This document shows positions 8,767-16,715 of a stretch of 64,000 nt of DNA, piece after piece; position 1 is the stretch's first letter; each line of letters begins with the position of its first letter. The DNA is from Spirosoma montaniterrae (GTDB lineage Bacteria; Bacteroidota; Bacteroidia; Cytophagales; Spirosomataceae), in contig NZ_CP014263.1 of assembly GCF_001988955.1 (NCBI RefSeq), positions 2,728,001-2,792,000 of the forward strand, written 5' to 3'. A program made the position numbers and the translations under genes. Below the pieces are notes generated by a model. It ran no database searches, was not told where the DNA came from, and saw only the letters and a list, made by a program, of their open reading frames with translations.

Positions 8767-9762
8767 TTACAAAACATATGGCTTAATCACTCTGGCATTG
8801 ATTTTTCGGAGTTCAACGAACAGGCGGTTCAGCATGGCGTCGTCGCGGTACAGGCCAATAATCGACCCGCCAGAGCCGGTAAACGAAGCCGATGCGCCAC
8901 AGGCCCGCGCCAGTTCGATCAGGCTCCGGTTGCGGTCGCTGATGGCGTAGATACGGCTGCGCAGGTCGAAATTCTGGTTCACGAGATCGTTCAGAGCGTC
9001 GTTGTCGCGCCGGAGCAGGGCGTCGCGGCCCTGTCGCGCTACGTCGGCAATGGCGTTCATTGTGTCGAGGACGAGCGGTTCACCCTGAAGCCACCGCGCC
9101 CGCACGTCGTTATGCACCCGCCCCGACTGTTTGCCGAGGTCGGTGTTATAGGCGATGTAGAGTTTCGGCAGCAGGTGCGGATCGAGCGGTTCGTAGTCGC
9201 CGTGGCCCTGCTGCTCCATAATCGGGCGGTCGAAATTCATGTACACGCAGCCTTCATAGCACTGAATCACGCGGTCCTGCAAACCAGCGGCAATGCCCAG
9301 CTCGTCGGTTTCGGTTGCCAGAATTAGATTGGGCAGAATGGGCTGCGGAATCTCGACGTTGTAGAACTGCATCAGTGCCCGAAACGTCGCCACAATAATG
9401 GCACTCGACCCCGACAAACCCACCTGCCGTGGAATCGACGTGCTGTAGCGAATCGAAAAGTTCTGATTGGGCAGCCGGATACCTTCCTTATCGCAGTATT
9501 CGGCGAATTTTTTGATGGACGCTTTCAGCAATGGAACGCCCCCATGATAACCAAGCATGCCAACCGAATCGCGCAGGTGGTGCAGACTGCGGAACACATT
9601 GGTATCCTGCACCTGCGGTTCAATAGTCAGTTCGGGCGATGGGTAGAGCGTAACCGAGGCTCCAAAATTACGAACGCTGATGGCAATGGTTTTGCCGAAG
9701 AATCCGTCGGACGGGTTGCCAAACAGGCCCGCCCGCGCATAGGCACGAGTTTCAATTAGCAA
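8767..9762 (-). CDS. GHMP-family sugar kinase, glucuronokinase-like
   Basis: A 331-residue GHMP kinase. The start block ARAGLFGNPSDGFFGKTIA and VRNFGASVTLYPS closely recall plant glucuronokinase rather than galactokinase or mevalonate kinase. The ATP-binding motif 2 appears as RQVGLSGSSAIIVA (about residues 111-124), and motif 3 as ASASFTGSGGSIIGL near the C-terminus. The family phosphorylates sugars at C1, and glucuronokinase converts glucuronic acid to its 1-phosphate. The only usable start is a TTG at 9762: no ATG or GTG lies between it and the upstream stop, and the kinase fold begins at once. The gene lies directly upstream of galU, which suggests a kinase plus uridylyltransferase salvage pair giving a UDP-sugar. 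The substrate is inferred from motif resemblance only. Confidence 0.8.
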   Translation of the reverse strand: MLIETRAYARAGLFGNPSDGFFGKTIAISVRNFGASVTLYPSPELTIEPQVQDTNVFRSLHHLRDSVGMLGYHGGVPLLKASIKKFAEYCDKEGIRLPNQNFSIRYSTSIPRQVGLSGSSAIIVATFRALMQFYNVEIPQPILPNLILATETDELGIAAGLQDRVIQCYEGCVYMNFDRPIMEQQGHGDYEPLDPHLLPKLYIAYNTDLGKQSGRVHNDVRARWLQGEPLVLDTMNAIADVARQGRDALLRRDNDALNDLVNQNFDLRSRIYAISDRNRSLIELARACGASASFTGSGGSIIGLYRDDAMLNRLFVELRKINARVIKPYVL

Positions 9763-9860
9763 AGCAAAAAGCGGGTAGCATCACCCACAGGCTTAAGTTT
9801 CGGTACTAAAACAGCAAATCGGTTTGGTGAAAAGCAAGCAGTTAGGTCTTATTACTCACA

Positions 9861-9895
9861 AAAAAGAGCCGAAACGCACGTTTCGGCTCTTTTTT
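9861..9895. terminator. Bidirectional rho-independent terminator
   Basis: Stem AAAAAGAGCCGAAACG with its exact complement around a 2-4 base loop, flanked by an A run and a T run. It can stop transcription in either direction and follows the acidic-protein gene at 9917-10393. Confidence 0.88.
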
Positions 9896-9916
9896 ATACA
9901 TATTCTACAGAAAGAG

Positions 9917-10393
9917 TCACTTCGGATTCTCTTTGTCTTTATTGTCGTACCCTTTGTTGTGAGGATCATAACCCTGATTTGGGTCATCGCCTTCCTCAAG
10001 GTATGTGGCGTCAGCCCGGTGAAACAGCGCATCGTCCGAGGGGTTTTCGGCTACCGAATCCAACTTGGCAGCGGCTTCATCGCTGATCATGCGGCTTGGT
10101 TCGCTCGTGTCGTCGTTTTTCACGGCCTCAGGATTCACGTCCCATTCCTGCGTGGTCCCCAAACTTTCGCCTTTGGGCGTGTCTACACTGCCTTCGCCTA
10201 CGTTTGCTTCGCGGGTTTCGGCAACCATGTTACGCGTGTTCGTGTCCTGGTCCATGCCCGACGTGGTGCCGGTTTGCTGATTTCCAACCCCTTCCGATTC
10301 CCGACCGTAGTCAGAATCGCCATGTTGGCTGGGGTCTTGCGAATAAAATTCGGGGTCTACCTTGTTAGGGTCGAATGGTGATACAGTAGCCAT
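9917..10393 (-). CDS. Acidic, probably disordered hypothetical protein
   Basis: 158 residues, rich in Asp, Glu, Asn, Gln, Ser and Thr, and poor in hydrophobic residues. It has no signal peptide, membrane segment or cysteine. The start MATVSPFDPNKVDPEFYSQD and the tail NQGYDPHNKGYDNKDKENPK look like low-complexity disordered sequence with Tyr-Asp repeats. I recognise no family. It stands alone, with an upstream gap of 65 bp to the heparinase-like gene on the same strand and its own strong terminator downstream. Proteins of this composition are often stress or desiccation related, but nothing in the sequence proves that here. Confidence 0.7.
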   Translation of the reverse strand: MATVSPFDPNKVDPEFYSQDPSQHGDSDYGRESEGVGNQQTGTTSGMDQDTNTRNMVAETREANVGEGSVDTPKGESLGTTQEWDVNPEAVKNDDTSEPSRMISDEAAAKLDSVAENPSDDALFHRADATYLEEGDDPNQGYDPHNKGYDNKDKENPK

Positions 10394-10458
10394 AACGTTG
10401 CTCTTTTTTTGTGTATAACCACAGATAAACCGGTTTGTTTGGCGAAAGCATGTTTCGG

Positions 10459-12405
10459 TCAGCGGAGCGAAAACGTGAAAACGCTCTGCCCATTTGCGCC
10501 GGGTTGCCGGGCCGTGAGCAAAACGCGCTGAATGGTCTGATTAGGCCATTTGTTGATAAATCCTTCGTCGTCGGGCATCGTCAGCGTTACCGGAGCCACC
10601 GCCACCGACCAGCGTTTGGGGTCGTATTGGAGCCGAACCGTTGTGGAGCGGTCGGGCGTGGTTAGCAGCAATTGGCCGGGCGTATTGGTATCGGTGGTGC
10701 AGGTGGTCAGAAATGCCTGTTGCAGCGACGACGGCCCGGTTTTGAGCACGTAAGCGTCGGTTAGGGTCAGGCTCTCGGCTACCCGGTTAAGCGCAATAGT
10801 CCGATTCCACGACTGTATGCCTGCTTCGGCAGGATAGGCGCGGGTCAAGTCCATGCTCAGCGTGGCTTTGCGGGCATCGGCGGCATACCGAACGTTCCGG
10901 GCTTCACAAGCCCGGCCTACCGGTTGCCCTACGCCGTTGATAATGGGCAGGTTATGATATTGCGACTGCGTCCACCAGAGTTCGTAGCGTTTCGACGAAA
11001 ACGTTTTAGCCGTGTAGGTTCCCCGGCCTGCGTCGATGATAACGGGCTTTCCATTGGCGTACAGAATAAAATCACCCACGTCGTTATGGTTGTGGCTTTC
11101 AGCATTATGTCCCCCGTGCGCGGCCACGTACAGCCCCCTCGGCGAACGGGCCGTCATGACCTGTACGTCGGGAAACCACACGTCGCGTACTGGTTCAAAA
11201 AAGTCATCTCCCGCTTTCATTTGCCTGATTGTAAGCAGGTTGTTTATTTTCCGCTGCCGATGAAAGCCCCGACTACGGTGGGTATTACTGCTCGACTCCG
11301 AATAGCCAAACGTGCGATACGCCCACCGCCCGAAGCGGCTGAGGGTGTCGTCCTGAATCTGTTGCCCGAAGCGATACAGCATCAGACCATCGGGCGTAAG
11401 GGTTGGGTCGGCGTCGGCGAAGGGCACGAAATAGGCTCCGGCAATGTGCATTTTGTAGACATACGAGGCTATGTTTCGGATGAGCGGTTCGCGGTACATA
11501 TTCACCTTGCCGTCAGTGGCACTGTGTAGCAGTTCGAGGGCGTCGAACACGCAGGCACCAGCCGCAAACCAGTAGCTTGGCCCTTCGTCGCAGCCGCCGT
11601 TCTCGCCCAGCCCGTTCAGGTAAATATCGAGACCCTTCATAGCCGCGAAAGTCATTTGCTGACGACAGCTTTCATCGGGGTCGAGCAACAGCGTGGCCGT
11701 GAGCCAGTTCGCCATAATCCACGGATTCCAGTTGTTCACTTTGGCAGCAGGATTCAGCCAGCCGTAGCGATTCGATTCCTGAATGGGTTTGAAAAGCCGC
11801 TCATTGGTTTCCAGGTAGATACGGGGCCGCACCAACGGCGAAGCTTTGGCAAGTTGGTCGCCCACGAAATAATCGGTCAGGGCCAGCACGGCGGCTGTTT
11901 CGGCTCCGAACAAATCGACCGTCCGGTCTTCGACATTGAACAGGCCGTTGCCGGTTTTCTGCCCGCCGAGGTGCGCCGGAACGCCCCAGCCGCTTTCTTC
12001 GCAAATGGCCCAGACCATGTTCAGAATTGCGTCTGTAAATCGCCCCTGCCCTTCTACCGACTCGGCCAGCACCAGATCCATCAGCGTGTGCCGACGCCCG
12101 AACGAAACGGCCTCGTAGCGCGTCCGGTTGGTGTTGCGCACATAATCGAGTGTGAGTGTGGCCGTAAGGGGCGTAAAGGGTTCGTTCGCGGCCCGTTCGC
12201 CCGCCCGGACAAGTCCCGTCCGAACCGAATCGGGCAGTGCCTGCCGCCAGGCTTCGGGCGTGTTGGGATAAGGTTTCCAGTTGGCGCGAGGCATCAACGC
12301 TGCCTGCACCGACGAGACCGGATAGCGGGTAGCCAGCAGATTACGGGGCGTTAACTGCGCCCAACCGGTGGTGGTCGTAATCAGGAGAAAAATGAGAAGT
12401 TTCAT
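10459..12405 (-). CDS. Heparinase II/III-like polysaccharide lyase, secreted
   Basis: Exported protein of 648 residues with signal peptide MKLLIFLLITTTTGWAQ; the start at 12405 was chosen to expose it. The N-terminal half is alpha-helical (toroid-like), with ANWLTATLLLDPDESCR and a GGCDEGPSYWFAAGA block typical of alginate/heparin lyase folds. The C-terminal half is the heparinase II/III beta-sandwich, with YVAAHGGHNAESHNHNDVGD, where the HNHND block holds conserved His/Asp residues, and VIIDAGRGTYT. It probably cleaves uronic-acid-containing polysaccharide in the periplasm by beta-elimination. The glucuronokinase-like kinase and galU a few genes downstream on the same strand would fit uronic acid handling. 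The exact substrate is unknown. Confidence 0.85.
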   Translation of the reverse strand: MKLLIFLLITTTTGWAQLTPRNLLATRYPVSSVQAALMPRANWKPYPNTPEAWRQALPDSVRTGLVRAGERAANEPFTPLTATLTLDYVRNTNRTRYEAVSFGRRHTLMDLVLAESVEGQGRFTDAILNMVWAICEESGWGVPAHLGGQKTGNGLFNVEDRTVDLFGAETAAVLALTDYFVGDQLAKASPLVRPRIYLETNERLFKPIQESNRYGWLNPAAKVNNWNPWIMANWLTATLLLDPDESCRQQMTFAAMKGLDIYLNGLGENGGCDEGPSYWFAAGACVFDALELLHSATDGKVNMYREPLIRNIASYVYKMHIAGAYFVPFADADPTLTPDGLMLYRFGQQIQDDTLSRFGRWAYRTFGYSESSSNTHRSRGFHRQRKINNLLTIRQMKAGDDFFEPVRDVWFPDVQVMTARSPRGLYVAAHGGHNAESHNHNDVGDFILYANGKPVIIDAGRGTYTAKTFSSKRYELWWTQSQYHNLPIINGVGQPVGRACEARNVRYAADARKATLSMDLTRAYPAEAGIQSWNRTIALNRVAESLTLTDAYVLKTGPSSLQQAFLTTCTTDTNTPGQLLLTTPDRSTTVRLQYDPKRWSVAVAPVTLTMPDDEGFINKWPNQTIQRVLLTARQPGANGQSVFTFSLR

Positions 12406-12486
12406 GGCAGATAGTCGACCCCAGGTCGCATCCACACGACCCAACGGTTGGCTTATAAAGCTGGAACCAGGCCGCTGATACTGCCT

Positions 12487-12855
12487 TTATCGGCTCTCGC
12501 GCAGCCGGGCGACTTCAACCCGCAGCAGGTCGTTGGTTTCCTGAAGCAGTGCCATGCGTTCGTTGAGTTGAAACAGCAGAAACTCCATGTTGCGCAGGCG
12601 TTCTTCAGTATTCATTGCCGCCGAGGGCGAACCGAGCTGCTTGAACATCAGCCCCTCGCCCCGCAATAGCCAGTCGGCATTGACCTGCGGGTAAACAGCC
12701 ACAATTTTTTCGAGCGTATCGTAGCGTGGTTTCAGCCGACCGTGCAAAATATGATATACTTTTTCGCCCCGCCGTTCGCCCAACTGCCGGGCAAATTCCA
12801 GTACGCTGATGTCTAAGGCATCGATGAGTTGCTGTAGCCGAACGTGAATGGTCAT
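12487..12855 (-). CDS. XRE-family helix-turn-helix regulator with C-terminal coiled coil
   Basis: 122 residues. A lambda-repressor-like HTH spans about residues 5-65 (LQQLIDALDISVLEFARQLG, then VYHILHGRLKPRYDTLEKIV). The family's VNADWLLRGEG signature comes next. The tail from residue 80 (EERLRNMEFLLFQLNERMALLQETNDLL) looks like a coiled coil for oligomerisation. It is divergent from the accessory cluster that starts at 13139, and the intervening 283 bp hold two candidate operators and a repeat, so it is a good candidate regulator of that cluster. Confidence 0.85.
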   Translation of the reverse strand: MTIHVRLQQLIDALDISVLEFARQLGERRGEKVYHILHGRLKPRYDTLEKIVAVYPQVNADWLLRGEGLMFKQLGSPSAAMNTEERLRNMEFLLFQLNERMALLQETNDLLRVEVARLRESR

Positions 12856-12864
12856 GATGCAGGT

Positions 12865-12886
12865 TTTTACCTAAAATTATGTAAAA
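12865..12886. promoter_or_regulatory. Candidate operator upstream of the XRE regulator
   Basis: Inverted repeat TTTTAC / GTAAAA separated by 10 A/T-rich bases, ending 10 bp before the regulator's start codon on the minus strand. The position suits autorepression. The assignment rests only on symmetry and position. Confidence 0.4.
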
Positions 12887-12894
12887 TCTTAAAA

Positions 12895-13003
12895 GGGAAC
12901 ACGGATTGAACGGATGGGGCAGATAAACACAGATTTCTTTGTTGCTGACGTAAAAACCAAAAATTCGTGTTTATCCGTCCCATCCGTTTAATCCGTGTTC
13001 CCC
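12895..13003. repeat. Family D palindromic repeat (AACACGGATT), copy 1
   Basis: A 109-bp inverted repeat opening GGGAACACGGATTGAACGGA and closing AATCCGTGTTCCC. Both arms carry GATGGGNCNGATAAACAC. A second copy at 14963-15066 closes the other side of the accessory cluster. Confidence 0.9.
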
Positions 13004-13026
13004 GTATAAAAACATTTTTTTGTGGC

Positions 13027-13057
13027 TTTGTGAATTACACAAAACTGTGTATATTTA
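13027..13057 (+). promoter_or_regulatory. Bacteroidota-type promoter overlapped by a palindromic operator
   Basis: TTTG at 13027-13030, a 19-base spacer, then TATATTTA (7 of 8 matches to TAnnTTTG), which fits the Bacteroidota minus-33/minus-7 layout. The palindrome TTTGTGAATTACACAAA at 13027-13043 covers the minus-33 box, a typical place for repressor binding. It lies about 80 bp before the ATG at 13139. Confidence 0.6.
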
Positions 13058-13138
13058 AAGCTGTAAACAAGCCCTCTGTAAAAGGCAAAAGGGAGCGCAA
13101 TGCGGCCCCCCTGCTTGAACAGTAAACAACAAATACTA

Positions 13139-13777
13139 ATGAACACACAAAACAAAACCCAACTTTTGACAATTCAAAATGAAAGCCCGTTAAAGCCGTA
13201 TCAAAAGCTGCATGAGCAGACGGGCGAGGTTGTCAATAAATACAAATACCTCGAAGGCCACCCGCGTCAGTACCGCTTCGATGCCAAAGAGGGTGTGTTT
13301 AATATCAACGGCACTGAAAAGCTGGGCCGCACACTCACTTTCCAGCCTGTTGCGTGGCGCATCTTCACGGACAATATCCTGAACATGGGCACCAAAAACT
13401 GGGCAGAAATTTTCTTCATCGACGACAAAAACTGCGTCTCGGCGGTACTGTTTCATGGCTACAGCGTCGATAACATTTTCCGACTGATCGAACCGCTTTA
13501 TTACGACGACCTCACCCTGGCCGACGTGGTGATTACTGCCGTAGCTGAGAAAAAAGAGAACACCAAAATTCAGCCGAAGGGCGTGTATTACATCGCCACG
13601 TTCGCCTACAAAATGGCGAATGCCGAACAAACCGTCGAGTTGAAGCAGTTTGCGCAGGATGTGAAGATTTTCCGTCAGGAAACGCTCACCGACATTGCCA
13701 ATATCAAAACGGCGATGAACTACTACAATCCCTTCATTCAGGCCGCCGACGAACCCGAACTGCTGGCTGCTGGCTAA
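13139..13777 (+). CDS. Hypothetical protein of a RecE-like nuclease cluster
   Basis: 212 residues starting MNTQNKTQLLTIQNES; an open frame begins at 13100, but the ATG at 13139 is the first with a normal start context. I recognise no family. It is a soluble alpha/beta-looking protein with no signal peptide and with the blocks TFQPVAWRIFTDNILNMG and NWAEIFFIDDKNCVSAVLFHG. It ends 12 bp before the PD-(D/E)XK nuclease gene, and the two are surely co-transcribed. In phage recombination modules a RecE-like exonuclease is paired with a single-strand annealing protein, so this could be a divergent partner. I see no RecT or Erf motif, however, and that role is only a guess from position. Confidence 0.75.
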   Translation: MNTQNKTQLLTIQNESPLKPYQKLHEQTGEVVNKYKYLEGHPRQYRFDAKEGVFNINGTEKLGRTLTFQPVAWRIFTDNILNMGTKNWAEIFFIDDKNCVSAVLFHGYSVDNIFRLIEPLYYDDLTLADVVITAVAEKKENTKIQPKGVYYIATFAYKMANAEQTVELKQFAQDVKIFRQETLTDIANIKTAMNYYNPFIQAADEPELLAAG

Positions 13778-13789
13778 TTTTAACTAAAA

Positions 13790-14536
13790 ATGCCGTCATC
13801 CCTTTCTATTGAGTTGCCTGACAATGAGTACCGTGCGCTGATGCGCGTGTCGAACTCCGACCTGACGCGGCTGAAAGAAGAGCATTTGGGCTACAGTCTG
13901 GGTCAGGATATTCCGCCGAAGCAGTTTGAGCAGGCAAAGGTGTTTGGCCGGGCCTTCCACCAGCATCTGCTTGAGCCTGAAACTATTGGCACGGTGCTGG
14001 CGCAGCTACTGCCCGACTTAGCCCCAAAGCAATCTGACCAACTGAATACTCTGACGAAACAGATTCGGCAGGATGCATTTTGTCGGCGGTATCTGCGGCA
14101 GTCGGAGCGCGAACGGGTGGTGCTGTTTACAGACCCAACCATGGGCGTCGATTGCAAGGCTCGGTTAGATATGGTCTACACCAGCCCGAAACGACGCAAC
14201 GCACTTATCATCGATATTAAAACAACCTCGGCCCGCACCCAGGCGCAGTTTCTGGAATCGTGCTATACTTACGATTACGACCGGCAGGCGGCTTTTTATC
14301 TCGACAGTCTACGCTATGCCGATGGGTTTGAATGGGCCAGTACGCGGCAGTTTCGGTTTGTGTTCGTAGGCGTGATGAAGCAGCCACCACACAGACTCTT
14401 TGCCGTTGAAGCCACATCGATTCCCGGCTTTGTCGACTATGGTCGCAAGAAATACCGCTTTTGGCTACGCAAATGGCGCGAGTCAGTGAACATCGAACAG
14501 CCAACAACCAACAGTGCGTGGTTGCAAGTTGCTTAA
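13790..14536 (+). CDS. PD-(D/E)XK nuclease, RecE/exodeoxyribonuclease VIII-like
   Basis: 248 residues with the features of the RecE-like (DUF3799) exonuclease fold. These are an N-terminal VSNSDLTRLKEE and GRAFHQHLLEPE helix, DCKARLDMVY with the first acidic residue, DIKTT as the (D/E)xK motif, and YDRQAAFYLD as the downstream Gln-containing helix. Such enzymes degrade one strand of double-stranded DNA to load an annealing protein and usually come from phages or integrated elements. No RecT, terminase or integrase is nearby. It follows the 212-residue unknown protein by 12 bp. The two family D repeats bracket the cluster. Confidence 0.8.
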   Translation: MPSSLSIELPDNEYRALMRVSNSDLTRLKEEHLGYSLGQDIPPKQFEQAKVFGRAFHQHLLEPETIGTVLAQLLPDLAPKQSDQLNTLTKQIRQDAFCRRYLRQSERERVVLFTDPTMGVDCKARLDMVYTSPKRRNALIIDIKTTSARTQAQFLESCYTYDYDRQAAFYLDSLRYADGFEWASTRQFRFVFVGVMKQPPHRLFAVEATSIPGFVDYGRKKYRFWLRKWRESVNIEQPTTNSAWLQVA

Positions 14537-14610
14537 GCTAAGCGTAGTCATCAAGCCACCGTTACGTTTCCCTACTGTTGGTTGATGACTGTTGCCTGTT
14601 AACTGAAAAC

Positions 14611-14958
14611 ATGAACGCATCGATAATAACTCTTACGCCCACCCCGCTCCATTTCGATTGGGGCACGGATGGGCTGGTGTTGTGGATTGAAGAATTGGAC
14701 GGAGCCGACAGCCTGACCGGGCAGATGGATGAGGTGCTAAATCGTATTGGCTTCGCCATTGAACTGCAAACCGGCTGGGACCACCGCTCCGACGCGGCCA
14801 CACTGCACCCACTGTATGGGTATCGGTTGTTGCTCCGCGACGCATCGGGTCGCTGGAACGCCGTAAAAACCGATGAAACGGGTCGTTTCGCCGGGTTGAT
14901 TCCGCTCGAAGAAATGGATTACGAAGTGGCTTACGAAAAGGTGATGTGGTTAGAGTAG
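14611..14958 (+). CDS. Small hypothetical protein downstream of the RecE-like nuclease
   Basis: 115 residues from the ATG at 14611 (MNASIITLTPTPLHFDWG). It is acidic and cytoplasmic, with blocks DGLVLWIEELDGAD and LYGYRLLLRDASGRW. No family is recognised. It lies 74 bp after the nuclease gene on the same strand and its stop is followed within 5 bp by the second family D repeat, so it is likely the last gene of the cluster. The frame stays open upstream to 14578, but that part looks like leader sequence. Confidence 0.65.
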   Translation: MNASIITLTPTPLHFDWGTDGLVLWIEELDGADSLTGQMDEVLNRIGFAIELQTGWDHRSDAATLHPLYGYRLLLRDASGRWNAVKTDETGRFAGLIPLEEMDYEVAYEKVMWLE

Positions 14959-14962
14959 GGAT

Positions 14963-15066
14963 GGAACACGGATTGGACGGATAAAACGGATTAACACGGA
15001 TTTCTTTCTTCGATTTTAAATCAAAAATCTGTTTGAATCCGTTTTATCCGTTAAATCTGTGTTCCC
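14963..15066. repeat. Family D palindromic repeat (AACACGGATT), copy 2
   Basis: A 104-bp inverted repeat opening GGAACACGGATTGGACGGAT and closing AATCTGTGTTCC. Both arms share a GGATAAAACGGATT variant not found in copy 1. It ends 18 bp before the TTG start at 15085. Confidence 0.9.
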
Positions 15067-15084
15067 CTTTATAGACTCAACGTT

Positions 15085-16272
15085 TTGAAACGCACAACAA
15101 AAATTCTCATCGCATTAGTCGTGCTGCTGGTAGTGGCGCGGCTGTTGCTGCCTTACTTCGTTCTTCGATATGTCAATAAAACACTGGCCGACATGGGTAG
15201 CTATACCGGCCACGTTGAAGACATCGATATTCAGTTGCTGCGCGGTGCCTATCAAATTGACGACCTGCGCATCCGCAAGATTAACGGCAAAATCAAGGAA
15301 CCATTCCTATACATGCCCAAAACCGACCTGTCGGTCGAGTGGGCATCGTTGTTCAAGGGCGAATTAGTGAGCGAGGTAGAAGCCTACAAACCCGAACTCA
15401 ACTTTGCCTTCAGCGAAGATGAAGCCAGTAGCCAAACCGGGGCTGAAGTCGACTGGACAGCGTATTTGAAAAAGCTGCTGCCCATCAGTATCAACCGCTT
15501 TGCCGTTATCAACGGGCGGATTGATCTCACCAGTTTGGTAACACAGCCCCGCGCCGATTTGTCGCTTCAGAACTTCAATGCTGAACTTCGCAACATCCGC
15601 AATGTTGACGATAAGGCCAACAAGTTGCCTTCGCCCGTAAGAGCCACCGCCGACGCTCCCGGTTACGGCGGCAAGTTAGATTTCTCGGCCAATATGAATC
15701 TGCTGAAGGTGATGCCCGACTTTGATTATAACCTGCGCTTCACCGACGTGCAACTTCCCAAAATCAACAATCTGGCCCGCGAATATGCCAACATTGATTT
15801 CGAGAAGGGCACGGTAAGCATTTACAGCGAAATGGCGATGTACGACGGGCGGTTCAACGGCTATATTAAACCGCTGACCAAAGACATGAAAATCTTTAAG
15901 CTGAACGAACGCGAAAACCGTTCGGTGGGCAAGTTTTTCACGGAATTGCTGGCGCAGGCAGGAACGACTCTGCTCACTAACCCGCGCCAGGATCAGGTAG
16001 CTACGCGCATTCCGCTATCGGGTACTACCGAGAACGTAACTACCGCTGTGTGGCCTACTATTTTTGGGTTATTGCGCAATGCCTACATCGAAGCATTCAA
16101 AGGGCAACTCGACAACAACATCACCTTTGGCGACGCGCTGAAGAGCGTAAAAGATAACCTCAAAGAGGCCCGCGCCGAAAACAAAGCCGAACGGAAAGAA
16201 AAGCGCGAAGAGCGAAAGGCTGAACGCAAAGCCAAACGCGAAGAACGAAAACGCGAACGTCAGCGAACCTGA
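15085..16272 (+). CDS. Membrane-anchored AsmA/DUF748-like protein
   Basis: 395 residues with one N-terminal transmembrane anchor (ILIALVVLLVVARLLLPYFV) and a long periplasmic beta-rich region. The order of blocks (VEDIDIQLLRGAYQIDDLRI, KTDLSVEWASLFKGELVSEV, INRFAVINGRIDL, TPVW-like TTAVWPTIFGLLRN) is that of DUF748 proteins of the AsmA/bridge-like envelope family, which are implicated in outer-membrane assembly or lipid traffic. The last 50 residues are an extremely charged Lys/Arg/Glu coiled tail (KAERKEKREERKAERKAKRE). The start is a TTG at 15085, directly before the hydrophobic anchor. A perfect hairpin spans the stop codon. Confidence 0.75.
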   Translation: MKRTTKILIALVVLLVVARLLLPYFVLRYVNKTLADMGSYTGHVEDIDIQLLRGAYQIDDLRIRKINGKIKEPFLYMPKTDLSVEWASLFKGELVSEVEAYKPELNFAFSEDEASSQTGAEVDWTAYLKKLLPISINRFAVINGRIDLTSLVTQPRADLSLQNFNAELRNIRNVDDKANKLPSPVRATADAPGYGGKLDFSANMNLLKVMPDFDYNLRFTDVQLPKINNLAREYANIDFEKGTVSIYSEMAMYDGRFNGYIKPLTKDMKIFKLNERENRSVGKFFTELLAQAGTTLLTNPRQDQVATRIPLSGTTENVTTAVWPTIFGLLRNAYIEAFKGQLDNNITFGDALKSVKDNLKEARAENKAERKEKREERKAERKAKREERKRERQRT

Positions 16273-16277
16273 CGTTC
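16255..16277. terminator. Hairpin spanning the stop codon of the DUF748 gene
   Basis: Perfect 9-bp stem GAACGTCAG / CTGACGTTC with a 5-base loop, containing the TGA at 16270. It lies between two convergent genes and could slow or stop transcription from both sides, though no T run follows. Confidence 0.4.
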
Positions 16278-16281
16278 CTTC

Positions 16282-16587
16282 CTATCGCACCGTATCCAAG
16301 CGCGTGGCTCCACCCCGGCGCAGCGAATCGGGTCGAAGCCGTCGTTGTTTTCGATTACGATTCGGTTGCGAAGGCCGGTTTTTAGGTAGTGTAGTGTCTA
16401 AACCGGTTTCCATCCGTTGCCGCTGCTTCGGGGTTGTTTTTTGCAGTTCGGGCCGGGGTTGGGTAGCCGGGCGGCTCGTCTCGGTTGAGGTCGACTGCTG
16501 CATGGCTGGTGCCTGATTGCTTTGCGCGTAAACACCGCCCGACAGACCGGCAATTGATACGCTTATCAGAAATAAGAAGGGTTTCAT
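16282..16587 (-). CDS. Small secreted Arg/Gln/Pro-rich hypothetical protein
   Basis: 101 residues with a clear signal peptide (MKPFLFLISVSIAGLSGGVYAQ). The mature part is hydrophilic, rich in Gln, Thr, Pro and Arg (KTTPKQRQRME, NRPSQPNRNRKQRRLRPD), and probably disordered. No family is recognised. It is convergent with the DUF748 gene, with a 9-bp gap. The high positive charge of the mature part would suit binding to cell-wall or outer-membrane polyanions, but that is an inference. Confidence 0.65.
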   Translation of the reverse strand: MKPFLFLISVSIAGLSGGVYAQSNQAPAMQQSTSTETSRPATQPRPELQKTTPKQRQRMETGLDTTLPKNRPSQPNRNRKQRRLRPDSLRRGGATRLDTVR

Positions 16588-16715
16588 AACGTCGTTGTGA
16601 TTTGTTTAGTCGCTACGCGACGGTAGGCTCCCAACATTTCGCTTGTTACTACAAACATTGGGTCGCCATGCGACGAAGAATCAACGTAGATAGACGCGCT
16701 AAGTTTAGTACCAGA

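Noticed and set aside
12487..15066. Prophage
   Set aside because: Only a repressor-like protein and a RecE-like nuclease are phage-like; no integrase, structural, terminase or lysis gene is visible.
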